This document shows, piece after piece, positions 15,663 to 25,204 of a stretch of DNA of 64,000 bases (position 1 is its first letter; each line of letters opens with the position of its first letter). Source of the DNA: Armatimonadota bacterium (GTDB lineage: Bacteria > Armatimonadota > Fimbriimonadia > Fimbriimonadales > Fimbriimonadaceae); NCBI GenBank assembly GCA_016125185.1, contig WGMG01000001.1, positions 1 to 64,000 of the forward strand, in the 5' to 3' direction. Both the position numbers and the translations under genes were made by a program. The notes beneath the pieces were generated by a model. That model was not told the origin of the DNA and did not search any database. It worked only from the letters and a program-made list of their open reading frames with translations.

Positions 15663-17438
15663 TCACTTAATGGGATGAGGAATGAGTGTGCCGGCTTCGA
15701 TGCGCTTTCGGATCGACTTCCATTCGGCGGGAGAGATGTGGTCGGGGACGTTGACGTACAGGATTCCAGAGGCGAAGGCCGCGGCTTCCAGCGCGGCTTG
15801 GCCAACGGTGGGCGGTCCGCCGTGCAACTGGACGAACTGCCGAAGCTCGTCATTGGACTTCCAATCTTTGGGCGTGGAGGTGTCGTCGAAATACTTCCGC
15901 AACAGGCGGATGGACAGCTTCGGGTAGATGGGCCGAATCTCATCGCCCGTGCTCCCCAGCGAACTCAGAAGGGCCATCTTCATCGGGGTATCGGCCTTGG
16001 CAATCTTCTTTTCGAGGAGGTCCCAGACCTTGGGATTTTCAGTTCCGAGGGCGAAATTGGAGATGGACGCGTAGTCCTTGGTGAAGGTCTTTGGAATCTT
16101 GGCGTAATGGCGCAACAGCAGGGCGTCGTACTCGTTTTGGTCGAACTTGTGCAGGATGTAGGTGGTGATCAGGCGGTCGGGGCTGTCGCCCTGGGCCGCG
16201 AGAACGAGAAGGTCTCGCTTCTGCTTTTGCGACAGCTTCGAGCTTTCGATGGCTCGCAAGGCAATCCAGTCGTCGACTCCGGCTTTGCGCACCTCGAGGT
16301 AGGCCTGTTTCAGCAGTTCCGGGTGGTTTTGTGCGATGGCGTCGAAGGTGTCGCCGTTGCAGTAGGTTCCGTCGGCGTCTTTTCGGAAGAGCGACGACAT
16401 GAGCATCTTTTCGACCGAGCCGGTTTTGCGGGCCGTGGCCCATTTTTGAACGTCCTCCTTGGAGAGCCAATGGTGCTCGCCGAGGTCGCCGTTGGCGATG
16501 CTCAGCAACAGTTCGTTGACGATCGGCCCAAGGGTCACGATCTGATTCGGCCGCATATTAAAGCCAAAGATGAACGTCCGACTGAGCTTTTGGCTGCCGA
16601 TGAGGTCGGTGAGCGCGGGCACGGCATCCATGCCGAAGCTCTTGACTCGATTGCAAATGGCATCGAATCGAAACTTTTCGTCCAGTCGACATCCGACCTT
16701 CGCATTGACAAGATCGTCGACGGCGGCCTGAACCGAACCCGGCGGCGCTTTGCTTGGCTGTGAGGAAAGCTCCAGGTCCTGGATAAACTCCTCCAAGCCT
16801 TGCTTGCCAGAAATCGAGAGGGAACTTTTGGCTTTGGCGATCAGGCTGTATTTGGCCAGGGTTTTGAGGCCTTTGATCACCGTTTCTCGATCGATCTTCG
16901 GGTCTAGGGACTCGTTGGCGTAGTGCACATAGATTGCCATGGCGCACTGCGCACTCAACGATGAATCGACCGGTTCACCCAACCAGCCATAACCGGAGTC
17001 GTCGAGTAGCTTCCCCTTCTCGAGCAGTGCTTGAGTGACGTCCCTATGGCCCAGGGCGGCGGCTTGCACGGCAAAGGATGCCATGCCCAACTCGCGAAAA
17101 CGTACGTTCTTGGAGAACATGTCGAAGAAATCGAGACCAGCGACTTTACCCTTCATCTCATCCCAAGAGAAGGTCTTCCAGAGGTACTTGCTGAGTCCGT
17201 ATGGCACCGCGTAGCCGCCAAAATAGTGCGTGTATTGAGAACTCTTGATTGGGTCAACGATTCCGTAGAAGCAGTGATCGTCCTGCCCAGCTGGGAGGGC
17301 GCTGGCAGGAGGGATCGGCATTCCCGCTTCCTTCCACAGCGCGACGGCGCGATCGATGTCGTCGGCCGCCTGCGCGCTTGCCGTCGGGGTTGCGCTTTGG
17401 GATAGCAGGGTCCAAGCCGAAAGGATTGCGAGCATCAT
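15663..17438 (-). CDS. Secreted protein of unknown function
   Basis: The 591-residue product begins with a signal peptide (MMLAILSAWTLLSQSATPTASAQA, cleavage likely after the Ala-rich end near residue 24). The rest is mostly alpha-helical with repeated L-rich helices, reminiscent of HEAT/ARM solenoids, for example in FRELGMASFAVQAAALGHRDVTQ. Four or five cysteines are scattered through it (DDHCFYG, GCRLDEK, TYCNGD). I recognise no named family and no catalytic motif. A TATACT box lies 5 nt before the first ATG, so the message may be almost leaderless. It is followed by the halogenase gene in the same direction, about 150 nt away. Confidence 0.65.
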   Translation of the reverse strand: MMLAILSAWTLLSQSATPTASAQAADDIDRAVALWKEAGMPIPPASALPAGQDDHCFYGIVDPIKSSQYTHYFGGYAVPYGLSKYLWKTFSWDEMKGKVAGLDFFDMFSKNVRFRELGMASFAVQAAALGHRDVTQALLEKGKLLDDSGYGWLGEPVDSSLSAQCAMAIYVHYANESLDPKIDRETVIKGLKTLAKYSLIAKAKSSLSISGKQGLEEFIQDLELSSQPSKAPPGSVQAAVDDLVNAKVGCRLDEKFRFDAICNRVKSFGMDAVPALTDLIGSQKLSRTFIFGFNMRPNQIVTLGPIVNELLLSIANGDLGEHHWLSKEDVQKWATARKTGSVEKMLMSSLFRKDADGTYCNGDTFDAIAQNHPELLKQAYLEVRKAGVDDWIALRAIESSKLSQKQKRDLLVLAAQGDSPDRLITTYILHKFDQNEYDALLLRHYAKIPKTFTKDYASISNFALGTENPKVWDLLEKKIAKADTPMKMALLSSLGSTGDEIRPIYPKLSIRLLRKYFDDTSTPKDWKSNDELRQFVQLHGGPPTVGQAALEAAAFASGILYVNVPDHISPAEWKSIRKRIEAGTLIPHPIK

Positions 17439-17754
17439 TGATCAGTATAAGCCCGTTTTTGTTCTCTGATTGGTGGGGCTGTGTTGGTGTCCGATCTGTT
17501 GAACCTCTGCTTACGGATTCATCAGTGCGCCCCAAGCCTCGGCACTGAGGTTGCAGTCGCGGGCTGTTCCGCTCAATGACCCAATCTCCTGGTTGAGGGC
17601 TCAAACCTTTGGTGGGAGAAATCCACTGGCACTCCCTGTCGGCCTTCGCATTTTGTTCATTGGCGCGTATTGCATATTGATTGACGTGATTTGCCATTGG
17701 TTTGGCGTGCAATGAGCCGCATGATGTATTTGAAAAGTAAATACGGAACGCACT
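17439..17754. promoter_or_regulatory. Divergent intergenic region with GTATTT-N7-AAATAC
   Basis: No gene is seen in these 316 bp between divergent genes. GTATTT (17726-17731) and AAATAC (17739-17744) form an inverted repeat 10 bp before the dehydrogenase start, a possible operator. Spurious frames here lack coding character. Confidence 0.35.
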
Positions 17755-18582
17755 ATGAATGCCACGTCACAGAAAACAGCCCTTGTAACGGGAGCCTCGT
17801 CGGGAATGGGTAAAGAGATTGCCAAAGGCCTCATCAACGAGGGATACAGTGTCTATGTTGCGGCGAGGAATGCCAACAAGATGGTTGATCTTGAGAAACT
17901 CGGAGCGCGAGTCATCACGATGGATATCTCGAAGGACGATCAAATTTCTGCCGCCGTCAGTCAAATTCTCGCCGAGTCTGGAGGTGTGGATGTCCTTGTC
18001 AACAATGCGGGATTTGGCCTCTATGGCCCAGTTGAGGAAGTCGGTCTAGACGAGGCTCGATATCAATTCGAGGTCAATCTCTTTGGCCCCGCCCGACTCA
18101 CCCAGCTTCTCCTACCTTCGATGCGGAGCCGAGGAGGAGCGACTATCGTGAATATTGCTTCCATGGGAGGCAAAATCTATACGCTTCTGGGTGCTTGGTA
18201 TCACGCAACAAAGCACGCGGTAGAAGGTTGGTCGGACTGCTTGCGACTTGAACTCGAACCCTTTGGAATCCGGGTTGTGGTGATTGAACCCGGACTGATC
18301 GAAACCGGTTTTGGCGACGTTGTCGCGAATGGACTCAAGCCATTCTTGGGTGGACCCTACCGAAAGGTGGCGGCGGCCGTTTCCAAGTCGACGGTTGACG
18401 CTTATAGTCCGGGAAGGGGCACCCCGCCCAGTGCAATCGCGAAGGTCGTTGTGAAGGCCGTTCGATCCTCGAAGCCGAAGACCCGATATGCGGTTGGCAA
18501 GTATGCCAAACCGATGATCGCGATTCGAAAGTGGTTTGGGGACCGCGCATTTGACAAAATGATCTTGAGCCAGATGAAATGA
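17755..18582 (+). CDS. Short-chain dehydrogenase/reductase
   Basis: The 275-residue product is a classical SDR enzyme that oxidises or reduces an alcohol/ketone with NAD(P). Landmarks: the cofactor loop TGASSGMG (residues 12-19), the structural motif NNAG (about 83-86) and the catalytic pair Tyr149/Lys153 in YHATK. After the conserved core comes PGLIETGF. The cofactor may be NADP, because AARN follows the second strand. It resembles the SDR group that pairs with AraC-type regulators. GGA lies a few bases before the ATG. The regulator gene starts 21 nt after its stop, so the two are very likely co-transcribed. The substrate is unknown. Confidence 0.88.
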   Translation: MNATSQKTALVTGASSGMGKEIAKGLINEGYSVYVAARNANKMVDLEKLGARVITMDISKDDQISAAVSQILAESGGVDVLVNNAGFGLYGPVEEVGLDEARYQFEVNLFGPARLTQLLLPSMRSRGGATIVNIASMGGKIYTLLGAWYHATKHAVEGWSDCLRLELEPFGIRVVVIEPGLIETGFGDVVANGLKPFLGGPYRKVAAAVSKSTVDAYSPGRGTPPSAIAKVVVKAVRSSKPKTRYAVGKYAKPMIAIRKWFGDRAFDKMILSQMK

Positions 18583-18603
18583 GTTATTGGAGCTACGGAG
18601 CAA

Positions 18604-19629
18604 ATGCCCTCTAACCCATCAGACCGATGCAAAGTGCCGCCCGCCTTTTGGCGGGCAATCGAACGGGAGGGCCTGAGCCCATCCACCGTTTTGCGGCAAG
18701 CTCGATTGCCGGTAAATCTGCATCTAAACGAGTCGGCCGTGATCTCGACAGACCGGTACTTTGATTTGTGGAGAGCGGTCGAGATTCTGACCGATATTCC
18801 GACGCTCGGCCTGCAAATGGTGCAACGGGCAGATACTGGATCTCATCCTCCGGCCAGTTTGAGCGCTTTCTTCGCGAGGGATTACCGCGATGGGCTAATC
18901 CGCATGGCCAGATTTAAGAGGCTTTGTTCTCCAGAGAAGCTCCTGATCGAGGAAGGTTCGGAAGAAACGATCGTTCGGATCGAGTGGCCGTTTGCGACGA
19001 AGTTAGAACCGTCAATTGCGACGGACATTACCTTTGCGACTCTCGTTGAGCTTGGCCGACGAGGTACCCGTCAGCGCATATGTCCTGTTCGAATAGAACT
19101 GGCGCGCCCCATCGCGGAGCCGTACCAATATGAGTCGTATTTTGGCTGCCCTGTCCATTTTGCCGCCAAGCGTAATGAACTGGTCTTGAAAAGCTCGGAT
19201 CTTGATCGGCCGTTTCCTGGACACAACCCAGAGATTCTCGCGATATTGACTCCGGCGCTTGCTTCGGCACTGGAAGAATTACAACCTGCCCGATCGGTTA
19301 GCGAGCAGGTCAAAACGGTCCTTAAGCGACATTTGGCTAGTGGACGGCCGGAGATAGCCCAGGTGGCCGACGAATTGGGCACGAGTGACCGAACGCTCCA
19401 ACGGCGCATCAAGGAAGATGGAACATCGTTCCGCAATCTGCTCGCGGCGGCGCGAAGAGAACTGGGCCACCAGCTACTTTCCGATCCTGCAATTCAATAT
19501 GACGAAGTCGCCTTTATGCTTGGCTTTCAAGATACGAGTTCCTTCCATCGAGCTTTTCGAGAGTGGGAAGGAATGACGCCGAATAACTGGCGACATTCAA
19601 GGGATCAAATCTCAGAGATGCCTCGGTAG
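18604..19629 (+). CDS. AraC-family transcriptional regulator
   Basis: The 341-residue product has an N-terminal arabinose-binding-like sensor domain of the type found in OruR/ArgR-type regulators (residues 1-205, with SERYF-like STDRYFDLWRAVE) and a C-terminal AraC DNA-binding domain with two helix-turn-helix motifs (VADELGTSDRTLQRRIKEDGTSF and YDEVAFMLGFQDTSSFHRAFREWEGMTP). Such regulators respond to small molecules. GGAG lies 7 nt before ATG 18604. Placement directly behind the dehydrogenase suggests it controls that gene, possibly through the palindrome at 17726-17744, though AraC proteins usually bind direct repeats. Confidence 0.9.
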   Translation: MPSNPSDRCKVPPAFWRAIEREGLSPSTVLRQARLPVNLHLNESAVISTDRYFDLWRAVEILTDIPTLGLQMVQRADTGSHPPASLSAFFARDYRDGLIRMARFKRLCSPEKLLIEEGSEETIVRIEWPFATKLEPSIATDITFATLVELGRRGTRQRICPVRIELARPIAEPYQYESYFGCPVHFAAKRNELVLKSSDLDRPFPGHNPEILAILTPALASALEELQPARSVSEQVKTVLKRHLASGRPEIAQVADELGTSDRTLQRRIKEDGTSFRNLLAAARRELGHQLLSDPAIQYDEVAFMLGFQDTSSFHRAFREWEGMTPNNWRHSRDQISEMPR

Positions 19630-19651
19630 CGCCGCAAGAAGTGGGACCTCT

Positions 19652-20584
19652 CTACTTCTTGATGAAGCCGTGCATGCGGAGCCACGACGCGAAGGCCTCG
19701 AACCAGCCGGTGCTGGTCGTTTCCTTGTTGTACATGCCGAAGCCGTGGCCGCCTTGCTCGTAGAGATGGAATTCGACCGGCCGTTTGGCCGCCTTCCAAC
19801 TCTCGATAAGGCCGAATCCGCCATTGCCCATGAGGGGGTCATCGGAGGCGAGAGCGATGAACAGCGGCGGAGCATTGGCCGGGACCTTGACGGCGGCGAG
19901 CGGGCCATAGATGTCGCCGAGGAAAGCGGGATTGATGTCCTTGCCGTACAGAGCGGTCGACATGGTGAGCATGGCCCCGGCGGAAAAGCCGATCATGCCG
20001 ACCTTGGTGGGATCAATATTCCACTCGGCGGCGCGAGACCGAACGAGGGCGAAGGCGGCGGTGGCATCGGCGATCTGCGGAGCGAAGGCCTGCGAAGGGT
20101 CGCCGGAAGGTGGTCGTCGCGGCGGTCCGCCGGCTCCCGGTCGCGGAGGGGCGGCAAACTCGGCCAGGTCTGCGGGAGTCGGGATCAGGCGATACTTCAG
20201 AACAAAGGCGGCGACACCTCTTTTATTGAGGGCCTTGGCCACATCCCACCCTTCGTTCTCCATGGAAAGCGTGCGAAATCCGCCTCCGGGCGCGACGATG
20301 ACGGCCGCGCCGGTGGCCTTCGATTTGGGCGGCAGGAACGGCGTGAGGGTGGCGACGCTGACGTTGCGGGCAAACTTGCGCCCGTACTGAAAGTGCCATG
20401 ACTCGGGGGCGGTGGCCTCGGGCAGTTTTCCGGTGCCAAGCTCGATCGCGCCGGGTTGCTTGGGAATGGGAATCGGCGTCATTTTGTCGTCTTGAGCGAG
20501 GGCGAGGGGGGAGAGCACAGCCATGATCAGGACTACCAATGACCCCGATCGACGACTGGATGCTGGAATATGAAACGATCTCAT
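19652..20584 (-). CDS. Secreted alpha/beta-hydrolase (acetyl-esterase-like)
   Basis: The 310-residue product has a signal peptide (RRSGSLVVLIMAVLSPLALAQ) and an alpha/beta-hydrolase fold of the acetyl xylan esterase/BD-FAE type. The oxyanion segment is VAPGGGF in place of HGGG, the nucleophile elbow is GFSAGA, and the acid and base are in SDDPLM and GGHGFGMY. It probably removes acetyl or similar ester groups from a glycan outside the cytoplasm. A proline-rich loop (PPRPGAGGPPRRPPSGDP) sits in the lid region. It belongs with the adjacent glycosidases and sulfatase. The gene lies downstream of the GH31 gene on the same strand, but a terminator separates them. Confidence 0.85.
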   Translation of the reverse strand: MRSFHIPASSRRSGSLVVLIMAVLSPLALAQDDKMTPIPIPKQPGAIELGTGKLPEATAPESWHFQYGRKFARNVSVATLTPFLPPKSKATGAAVIVAPGGGFRTLSMENEGWDVAKALNKRGVAAFVLKYRLIPTPADLAEFAAPPRPGAGGPPRRPPSGDPSQAFAPQIADATAAFALVRSRAAEWNIDPTKVGMIGFSAGAMLTMSTALYGKDINPAFLGDIYGPLAAVKVPANAPPLFIALASDDPLMGNGGFGLIESWKAAKRPVEFHLYEQGGHGFGMYNKETTSTGWFEAFASWLRMHGFIKK

Positions 20585-20646
20585 GTTGACTTGCCAACCG
20601 GTTCGGACGGGAACCTCTTTCGAGTGTCATTCTACATGATTTAACG

Positions 20647-20671
20647 AAAAATCAAAAGGGGGAGAACCCCC
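20647..20671 (-). terminator. Intrinsic terminator of the GH31 gene
   Basis: Read on the minus strand, GGGGG-TTCT-CCCCC (20671-20658) is followed directly by TTTTGATTTTT. This is a good Rho-independent terminator and sits just after the GH31 gene and before the esterase gene. Confidence 0.75.
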
Positions 20672-20679
20672 ATCCCTAG

Positions 20680-20721
20680 CCCTTCCCCCTCTTGCATCGG
20701 ACGATGCAAGAGGGGGAAGGG
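20680..20721. repeat. Perfect 20-bp inverted repeat
   Basis: The left arm 20680-20699 (CCCTTCCCCCTCTTGCATCG) is the exact reverse complement of 20702-20721 with a 2-nt centre. It could be a cruciform or a strong transcript hairpin. It sits next to the terminator at 20647-20671, 11 bp after the GH31 stop, but lacks its own T-run. Confidence 0.85.
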
Positions 20722-20732
20722 GATGAGAGTCT

Positions 20733-22748
20733 CTATCCGCCGGGATTGACGATTAACGCCGAGAAGGTGCGGGTTGAGGACATCCGCAGGCCATCGCGGT
20801 GCGTGGCGGTGGCTTGCTTCTCATCGGCCGAGACGTGCACATCGAAGATTCCGAAGTCGCCTTTTTCGTACCCGTATCCGTCGCCTTGGTCTTCGTACAC
20901 TTCGGCTTGCCACGGGCCGGGGCCGTAGCATCGAAGCACGTAAGCGCCGCTGGTCGAGGCTCGTTGGTCGCCCGAATCCGACGTTGGGTGGGTCGGGATA
21001 GCCGCACCGGCGCGGACGAACAGCGGAATATCTTTCAGCGATGGGGAGATGGTGATCTGCCCAGAACCGACCGGCTTGCCGGTTTGATAGTCAACCCATT
21101 CGCCCTTGGGTAGGCGGACGGTTCGCGACTTCTGATCGGCCCGAATCGGGGCGACGAGCAGGCTGTCTCCGAGCATGTATTGGTCGGTTTCCAGGCCGCC
21201 ATCGACCAGGCACATCGGCCGGATGGGCGGGATTCCGTCGCGCCAATACTGCGCGTAAGTGGTGTACAGGTAGGGCGCTAGCGACTCGCGCAGGCGCATC
21301 GCCTCGCGCACCAGGCCCTCCACCACCGGGTAGCTCCACGGCTTTTTGCCGCTGTCCCACGCGTTGAGCTGAGCGATCGGCGAGAGGCAGGCCATCTGCA
21401 TCCGGCGGACCCATTCTTGGTCGGTGTCGGCGCTCCGAATTTCGGCGCACCAAAGCGTCCCCACCAGCGGGCTATTGGTCAGGGCGGTCAGGTACTGCTG
21501 GGCGTCGTAAGTGTCGCTGTAGATCGCCATATTGAAGCGGCTGGCGGCGCCGTTGGACCCTCGCACGAGGCCGAAGGTGCGCTCGCCTTTCTCGCGAAAC
21601 ATCCGGTCGATGAGCTCCTGCCAAAGCACGCCGTAGATTTGCCGCATCTGGAGTCCGTCGGGGCCGGATGGGAAGGTGGCATGGTCGGGCCACAGCCAGT
21701 TGTCAAAGCCGTCGACCTCGTCGATTTTGTAGCCGCTGACGCCTAGCGAGAGGTGCTTTTCGGTGTGGAACTTACGGACGATTTCGGACGCCTTTTTGTC
21801 GTACACGTCGGGCACCGCGCCGAGCCAGACGGTGTGCGAGCCGAAGCGGGGCGTGAGGCGGTTGTAGAGATCGGTGCCGGGGGCGACGTAGGGGTTCTCC
21901 CACAGGTTCACGTGAACGCCTTGGCCGGTCATCCGCCGCAAGAATCCGGCCGGATCGGGGAATCGGCCAGGGTCGAATTCCATGCTGCCGGGATACGATC
22001 GCGACTGCCATCCGGGCTCGAGGCCGACCACGTCCAGCGGGAAGCCTCGGCGGGCAAACTCGGCGACTTCGTCTTCGACTTGCTGGGCGGTGGCGAGCGA
22101 GGGGGTTCGGTGCCAAAATCCGAGGGCCCACAGGGGCGGCATGGCCCCGCCGCCGCAGTACAGGTTGTAGCGCCGAAGGGCATCCATGGCCGTCGGTCCG
22201 GTGAAGACGATAGCCTCCAGACCAGGCGCCTGGACCGAGGCCTCGACACAGCCGCTATCGGGCTGGGCGTCCCACTTTCGGTCGGTGTTTCGGTCGCGAA
22301 ACTTGGGAATCTTGGGGTCGGCCAGTTGGTTTCCGACACCGACGTAGAAGTTGGTGGGGCGCGAGGTGTTCAGCAGGACGGCGTAGCCCAAGCTGCTGAT
22401 GTACATCGGAGTCGGCACATGCAGACGGTCGTGGCCGGAGGCATAGTGGTCGACTTCGAGGTGGAACACGCCGCCCCGCCGGTTGCACCCAACCATCTGC
22501 AGGCCGAGGCCGTAGACCTTTTCGCCCGGTTGCAGGGGAATCTGGATGACGGCGTAGTCGCGGGTCTTTTTGAGGTGGATTTCGTCGAGCCGGAACGGGA
22601 GATTGGCGGTGGGGAGATCGGCGAGACGGTCGCGGCGCGGCTTGGCGTTGGCGGCTTCGGTGAGGGTGGGCCGGTCGTGGGAGCCGATTTCGGACCTCCA
22701 GACACCGGGCTGGACTTCGGACCATCCGGGAGCGATTGGGTTAGACAT
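20733..22748 (-). CDS. Glycoside hydrolase family 31 enzyme (alpha-glucosidase/xylosidase type)
   Basis: From ATG 22748 the product has 671 residues; a longer frame begins at 22784. It matches GH31: a beta-sandwich N-domain (PGEKVYGLG), the barrel with VVGLEPGW, the nucleophile Asp in GYKIDEVDGF, the acid/base region LVRGSNGAASRF and YSDTYDAQ, and a C-terminal beta domain (DSLLVAPI, PLFVRAGAAIP). The enzyme would hydrolyse alpha-linked glucose, xylose or related residues with retention. No clear signal peptide is visible, unlike its neighbours, so it may work on imported oligosaccharides. It is divergent from the GH78-like gene. Confidence 0.9.
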   Translation of the reverse strand: MSNPIAPGWSEVQPGVWRSEIGSHDRPTLTEAANAKPRRDRLADLPTANLPFRLDEIHLKKTRDYAVIQIPLQPGEKVYGLGLQMVGCNRRGGVFHLEVDHYASGHDRLHVPTPMYISSLGYAVLLNTSRPTNFYVGVGNQLADPKIPKFRDRNTDRKWDAQPDSGCVEASVQAPGLEAIVFTGPTAMDALRRYNLYCGGGAMPPLWALGFWHRTPSLATAQQVEDEVAEFARRGFPLDVVGLEPGWQSRSYPGSMEFDPGRFPDPAGFLRRMTGQGVHVNLWENPYVAPGTDLYNRLTPRFGSHTVWLGAVPDVYDKKASEIVRKFHTEKHLSLGVSGYKIDEVDGFDNWLWPDHATFPSGPDGLQMRQIYGVLWQELIDRMFREKGERTFGLVRGSNGAASRFNMAIYSDTYDAQQYLTALTNSPLVGTLWCAEIRSADTDQEWVRRMQMACLSPIAQLNAWDSGKKPWSYPVVEGLVREAMRLRESLAPYLYTTYAQYWRDGIPPIRPMCLVDGGLETDQYMLGDSLLVAPIRADQKSRTVRLPKGEWVDYQTGKPVGSGQITISPSLKDIPLFVRAGAAIPTHPTSDSGDQRASTSGAYVLRCYGPGPWQAEVYEDQGDGYGYEKGDFGIFDVHVSADEKQATATHRDGLRMSSTRTFSALIVNPGG

Positions 22749-22844
22749 GATGGTGCTCAGGGCTATTGAGGTAGCGATCCACATGGCGATGCTCAGGGCT
22801 TTGTTAGGTTACCCACGGTCCTCGAACCTGTCTAAAATAGCTTC

Positions 22845-25007
22845 ATGCCTTTGTCGATGATCCTCGGTGTGCAGTTGGCGGCCCTGCTTTCCGCGCCGGA
22901 GGCGACGATTCGGGACTACGGCCTGAAGCCGTACATCCGGCTCTCGAAGGATTTGCCCCACCGCGAGGACCGGCCTTGGAAGCTCGTCTGCGAGATGCCC
23001 TACAACTGCCAGTTTCAGCCTTGGATTCAGGCGGAGGGCGATGCGGGCCAAGAGATTCGGTTCAACTCGACCAACCCGCTGGTGCTGTACCTGACGCCAA
23101 CCGAGACGACAAAGACCCTGGCGGGGATGCAGACCTACGAAGCGAAGAACTGGATCAGCGGCGAGGGCGCGATGTACACGATTCCCGCCGGGGTGACGGT
23201 GAAGGCGGTGAAGTACCGCGAGACGGGCTACGATACGGACTTTGCGGGGTCTTTTTCGTGCAACGACGACGACTATAACGTACTGTGGCGGCGGGCGGCG
23301 CGCACCGCGTACCTGTGCATGCGCGACCACTTTTACGACTGCCCGGACCGCGAGCGGGTGGGGTTTTGGGGCGATGGAACGCCGGAGCTCGACCAGTGCT
23401 TTTATGTGTTCGACCGCCGGTCGGACGCGCTTTGCCGAAACCTGGTACTCCGCAAGCTGGAGCCGACGTTCTACCCGGGCCAGCACCTGGAGTTTTTGGG
23501 CGAGTATGGCCTCTGGTTTTACTACCTTCAGACGGGCGATCTGGACTCGATCCGAGCCGCGTACGAGCCGACAAAGACTTTCCTGATGGAGACGTACAAG
23601 TTCGGCAACCGCAACACTTGGTTCGATTGGGGGCACGAGCCCAAGGACACCGCGGTCATCGAGACGTGCTTTGCCTATATCGACCTTGGCACGCTGCGCA
23701 AGATGGCGCTGGTGACCGGACACGAGGGCGATTTGCCGATGATCGACGCGAAGCTGGCCGAGATTCGTTCGACGTTCGACGAGCGGTTTTGGAACGGTCG
23801 ATGCTACCAGTCATCGGGCGTTGCTATTCCCGACGACCGGGCCAATGCCATGGCGGTGAACGCCGGTCTGGCCAGCCGCGACAAATGGGCGTCGATCTAC
23901 GACAACGTGCTGAGCAACACGACGCGGTCGAGCTCGTTTTTCGACCGGTGGGTGTTCGAGGCGCTGTGCAAAATGGGCCTGCCGGATCGGGCTTTGGTGC
24001 GTATGGCGAGCCGGTACCGAACGATGATCGATTCCAGTTTTAGCACGCTTTGGGAGCATTACGACCGGTTCTGGGCGACGCACCTGAACGACTTCGACGA
24101 GGGGTCGTCGCTGAACCACGGCTGGAATCCGCCCGCCATCGTGCTGGGGCACGACATCATCGGGGTGCGGCCGGTGGAGCCGGGCTGGAAGGTGTTTGAG
24201 GTGATGCCGCAGGAGGCCTTTTTGACGTCGATCAAGACCGAGGTGCCGAGCATTCGGGGGCCGGTCAAGGTGTCGATCTCAAAAACGAAGTCCCGCTACA
24301 CCCTCGACCTGATCTCGCCGCCGGGCACAACGGCGGTCGTCGGCATTCCTCGGGCGAGCTTTACACGGTTGGACTCGATCGAGGTTGGCGGAAAGGAAGC
24401 TTGGAAGGGGGCGTTTTTTGGGGGCGCTTTGGGAGATGGTGACGAGGGCGGCTATGTGCGGTTCCGGGTGCCGGCCGGGCATTGGACGTTCGTGGGTAAG
24501 GGGTCACTGTCTTTGGCCTCGCCGAAGCCGCCGCGAGTTAAACCGGAGGCAGCGAAGGCTTTGGACAAGCATGGCTGGACGGTGTCGGCGTCGGTTCCCG
24601 ACGGGTCGTTTTTGTTCAGCGGGGCAAAGATTCCGATCGACGTTTCGGCGGCTAATGCCATCGACGGCGACCACTGGACCGGGTGGCGCGACATGACCGG
24701 CACCCAGCATCCGGGGCAGTGGTTCCAGATCGACATGGGGCGTCGCCAGGCGTTTGATCGGGTCGTGCTCGACAACACGTGGGCGCTGTTCGACTACCCT
24801 CGGCGGTACGAGGTGCGGGTCTCGGACGATGGCCGGACGTGGAGCGAGCCGGTGGCGTCGGGCGAGGGGCATTTGGGGATTACGCGCATCGCGTTTCCGC
24901 TGCGGCGCGCGCGGTGGATCCGTGTGACGCAGACGGGTTCGGACGCGAAGCGGAACTGGTCGATTTATGAGGTTGATGTGACTTTAGCCGGGAATCGTAA
25001 ACCGTGA
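22845..25007 (+). CDS. Secreted alpha-L-rhamnosidase-like enzyme (GH78 type) with C-terminal F5/8-type C domain
   Basis: The 720-residue product begins with a short signal peptide (MPLSMILGVQLAALLSAPEA). The six-hairpin catalytic domain has the GH78-type signature DCPDRERVGFWGD (about residues 166-178) and a second hallmark, TLWEHYDRF followed by SSLNHGW. After a beta domain, residues 575-718 resemble a discoidin (F5/8 type C) carbohydrate-binding module (IDGDHWTGWRDM, WFQIDMGRRQAFDRVVLD). It probably removes terminal rhamnose from plant or algal polymers. TAAAAT lies 6 nt before the ATG, so the transcript may have almost no leader. Confidence 0.85.
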   Translation: MPLSMILGVQLAALLSAPEATIRDYGLKPYIRLSKDLPHREDRPWKLVCEMPYNCQFQPWIQAEGDAGQEIRFNSTNPLVLYLTPTETTKTLAGMQTYEAKNWISGEGAMYTIPAGVTVKAVKYRETGYDTDFAGSFSCNDDDYNVLWRRAARTAYLCMRDHFYDCPDRERVGFWGDGTPELDQCFYVFDRRSDALCRNLVLRKLEPTFYPGQHLEFLGEYGLWFYYLQTGDLDSIRAAYEPTKTFLMETYKFGNRNTWFDWGHEPKDTAVIETCFAYIDLGTLRKMALVTGHEGDLPMIDAKLAEIRSTFDERFWNGRCYQSSGVAIPDDRANAMAVNAGLASRDKWASIYDNVLSNTTRSSSFFDRWVFEALCKMGLPDRALVRMASRYRTMIDSSFSTLWEHYDRFWATHLNDFDEGSSLNHGWNPPAIVLGHDIIGVRPVEPGWKVFEVMPQEAFLTSIKTEVPSIRGPVKVSISKTKSRYTLDLISPPGTTAVVGIPRASFTRLDSIEVGGKEAWKGAFFGGALGDGDEGGYVRFRVPAGHWTFVGKGSLSLASPKPPRVKPEAAKALDKHGWTVSASVPDGSFLFSGAKIPIDVSAANAIDGDHWTGWRDMTGTQHPGQWFQIDMGRRQAFDRVVLDNTWALFDYPRRYEVRVSDDGRTWSEPVASGEGHLGITRIAFPLRRARWIRVTQTGSDAKRNWSIYEVDVTLAGNRKP

Positions 25008-25160
25008 ACTGCAATCAGTGAACTGTAAACCCGATCTGGGTGATCCCTGATTCCTTGAGGAATGTCGGGGAGCAACTGCCGACTGCATACTGTCGCAGCG
25101 AAGCGAAGACCCCGATTTATCGGGGCCAACTCCAAACTCCCAACTCCCAACTAGCCGTCC
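25008..25160. repeat. Low-complexity spacer with CCAACT-type heptamers and hairpin
   Basis: No gene is seen. TGAACTG units occur near 25014-25027, and CCAACT(C)/AACTCCC units run from 25126 to 25153; they are the complement of the TTGGGAG units in the 9.67 kb spacer. CCCCGAT-TT-ATCGGGG (25110-25125) is a perfect hairpin. Confidence 0.6.
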
Positions 25161-25161
25161 T

Positions 25162-25189
25162 TTGACGGCGCAGGCCCTAGGCGTATAAT
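25162..25189 (+). promoter_or_regulatory. Sigma-70 promoter of the sulfatase gene
   Basis: TTGACG (25162-25167) and TATAAT (25184-25189) are 16 bp apart. The -10 box ends 15 nt before ATG 25205, giving a leader of about 8-9 nt. The inverted repeat GCCGTC-N4-GACGGC (25154-25169) overlaps the -35 box and could be a regulator site. Confidence 0.7.
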
Positions 25190-25204
25190 GGGCGCAGGTT
25201 ACCC

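Noticed and set aside
17681-17709. TTGACG as a -35 box for the dehydrogenase gene
   Set aside because: No acceptable -10 box lies 16-18 bp downstream.
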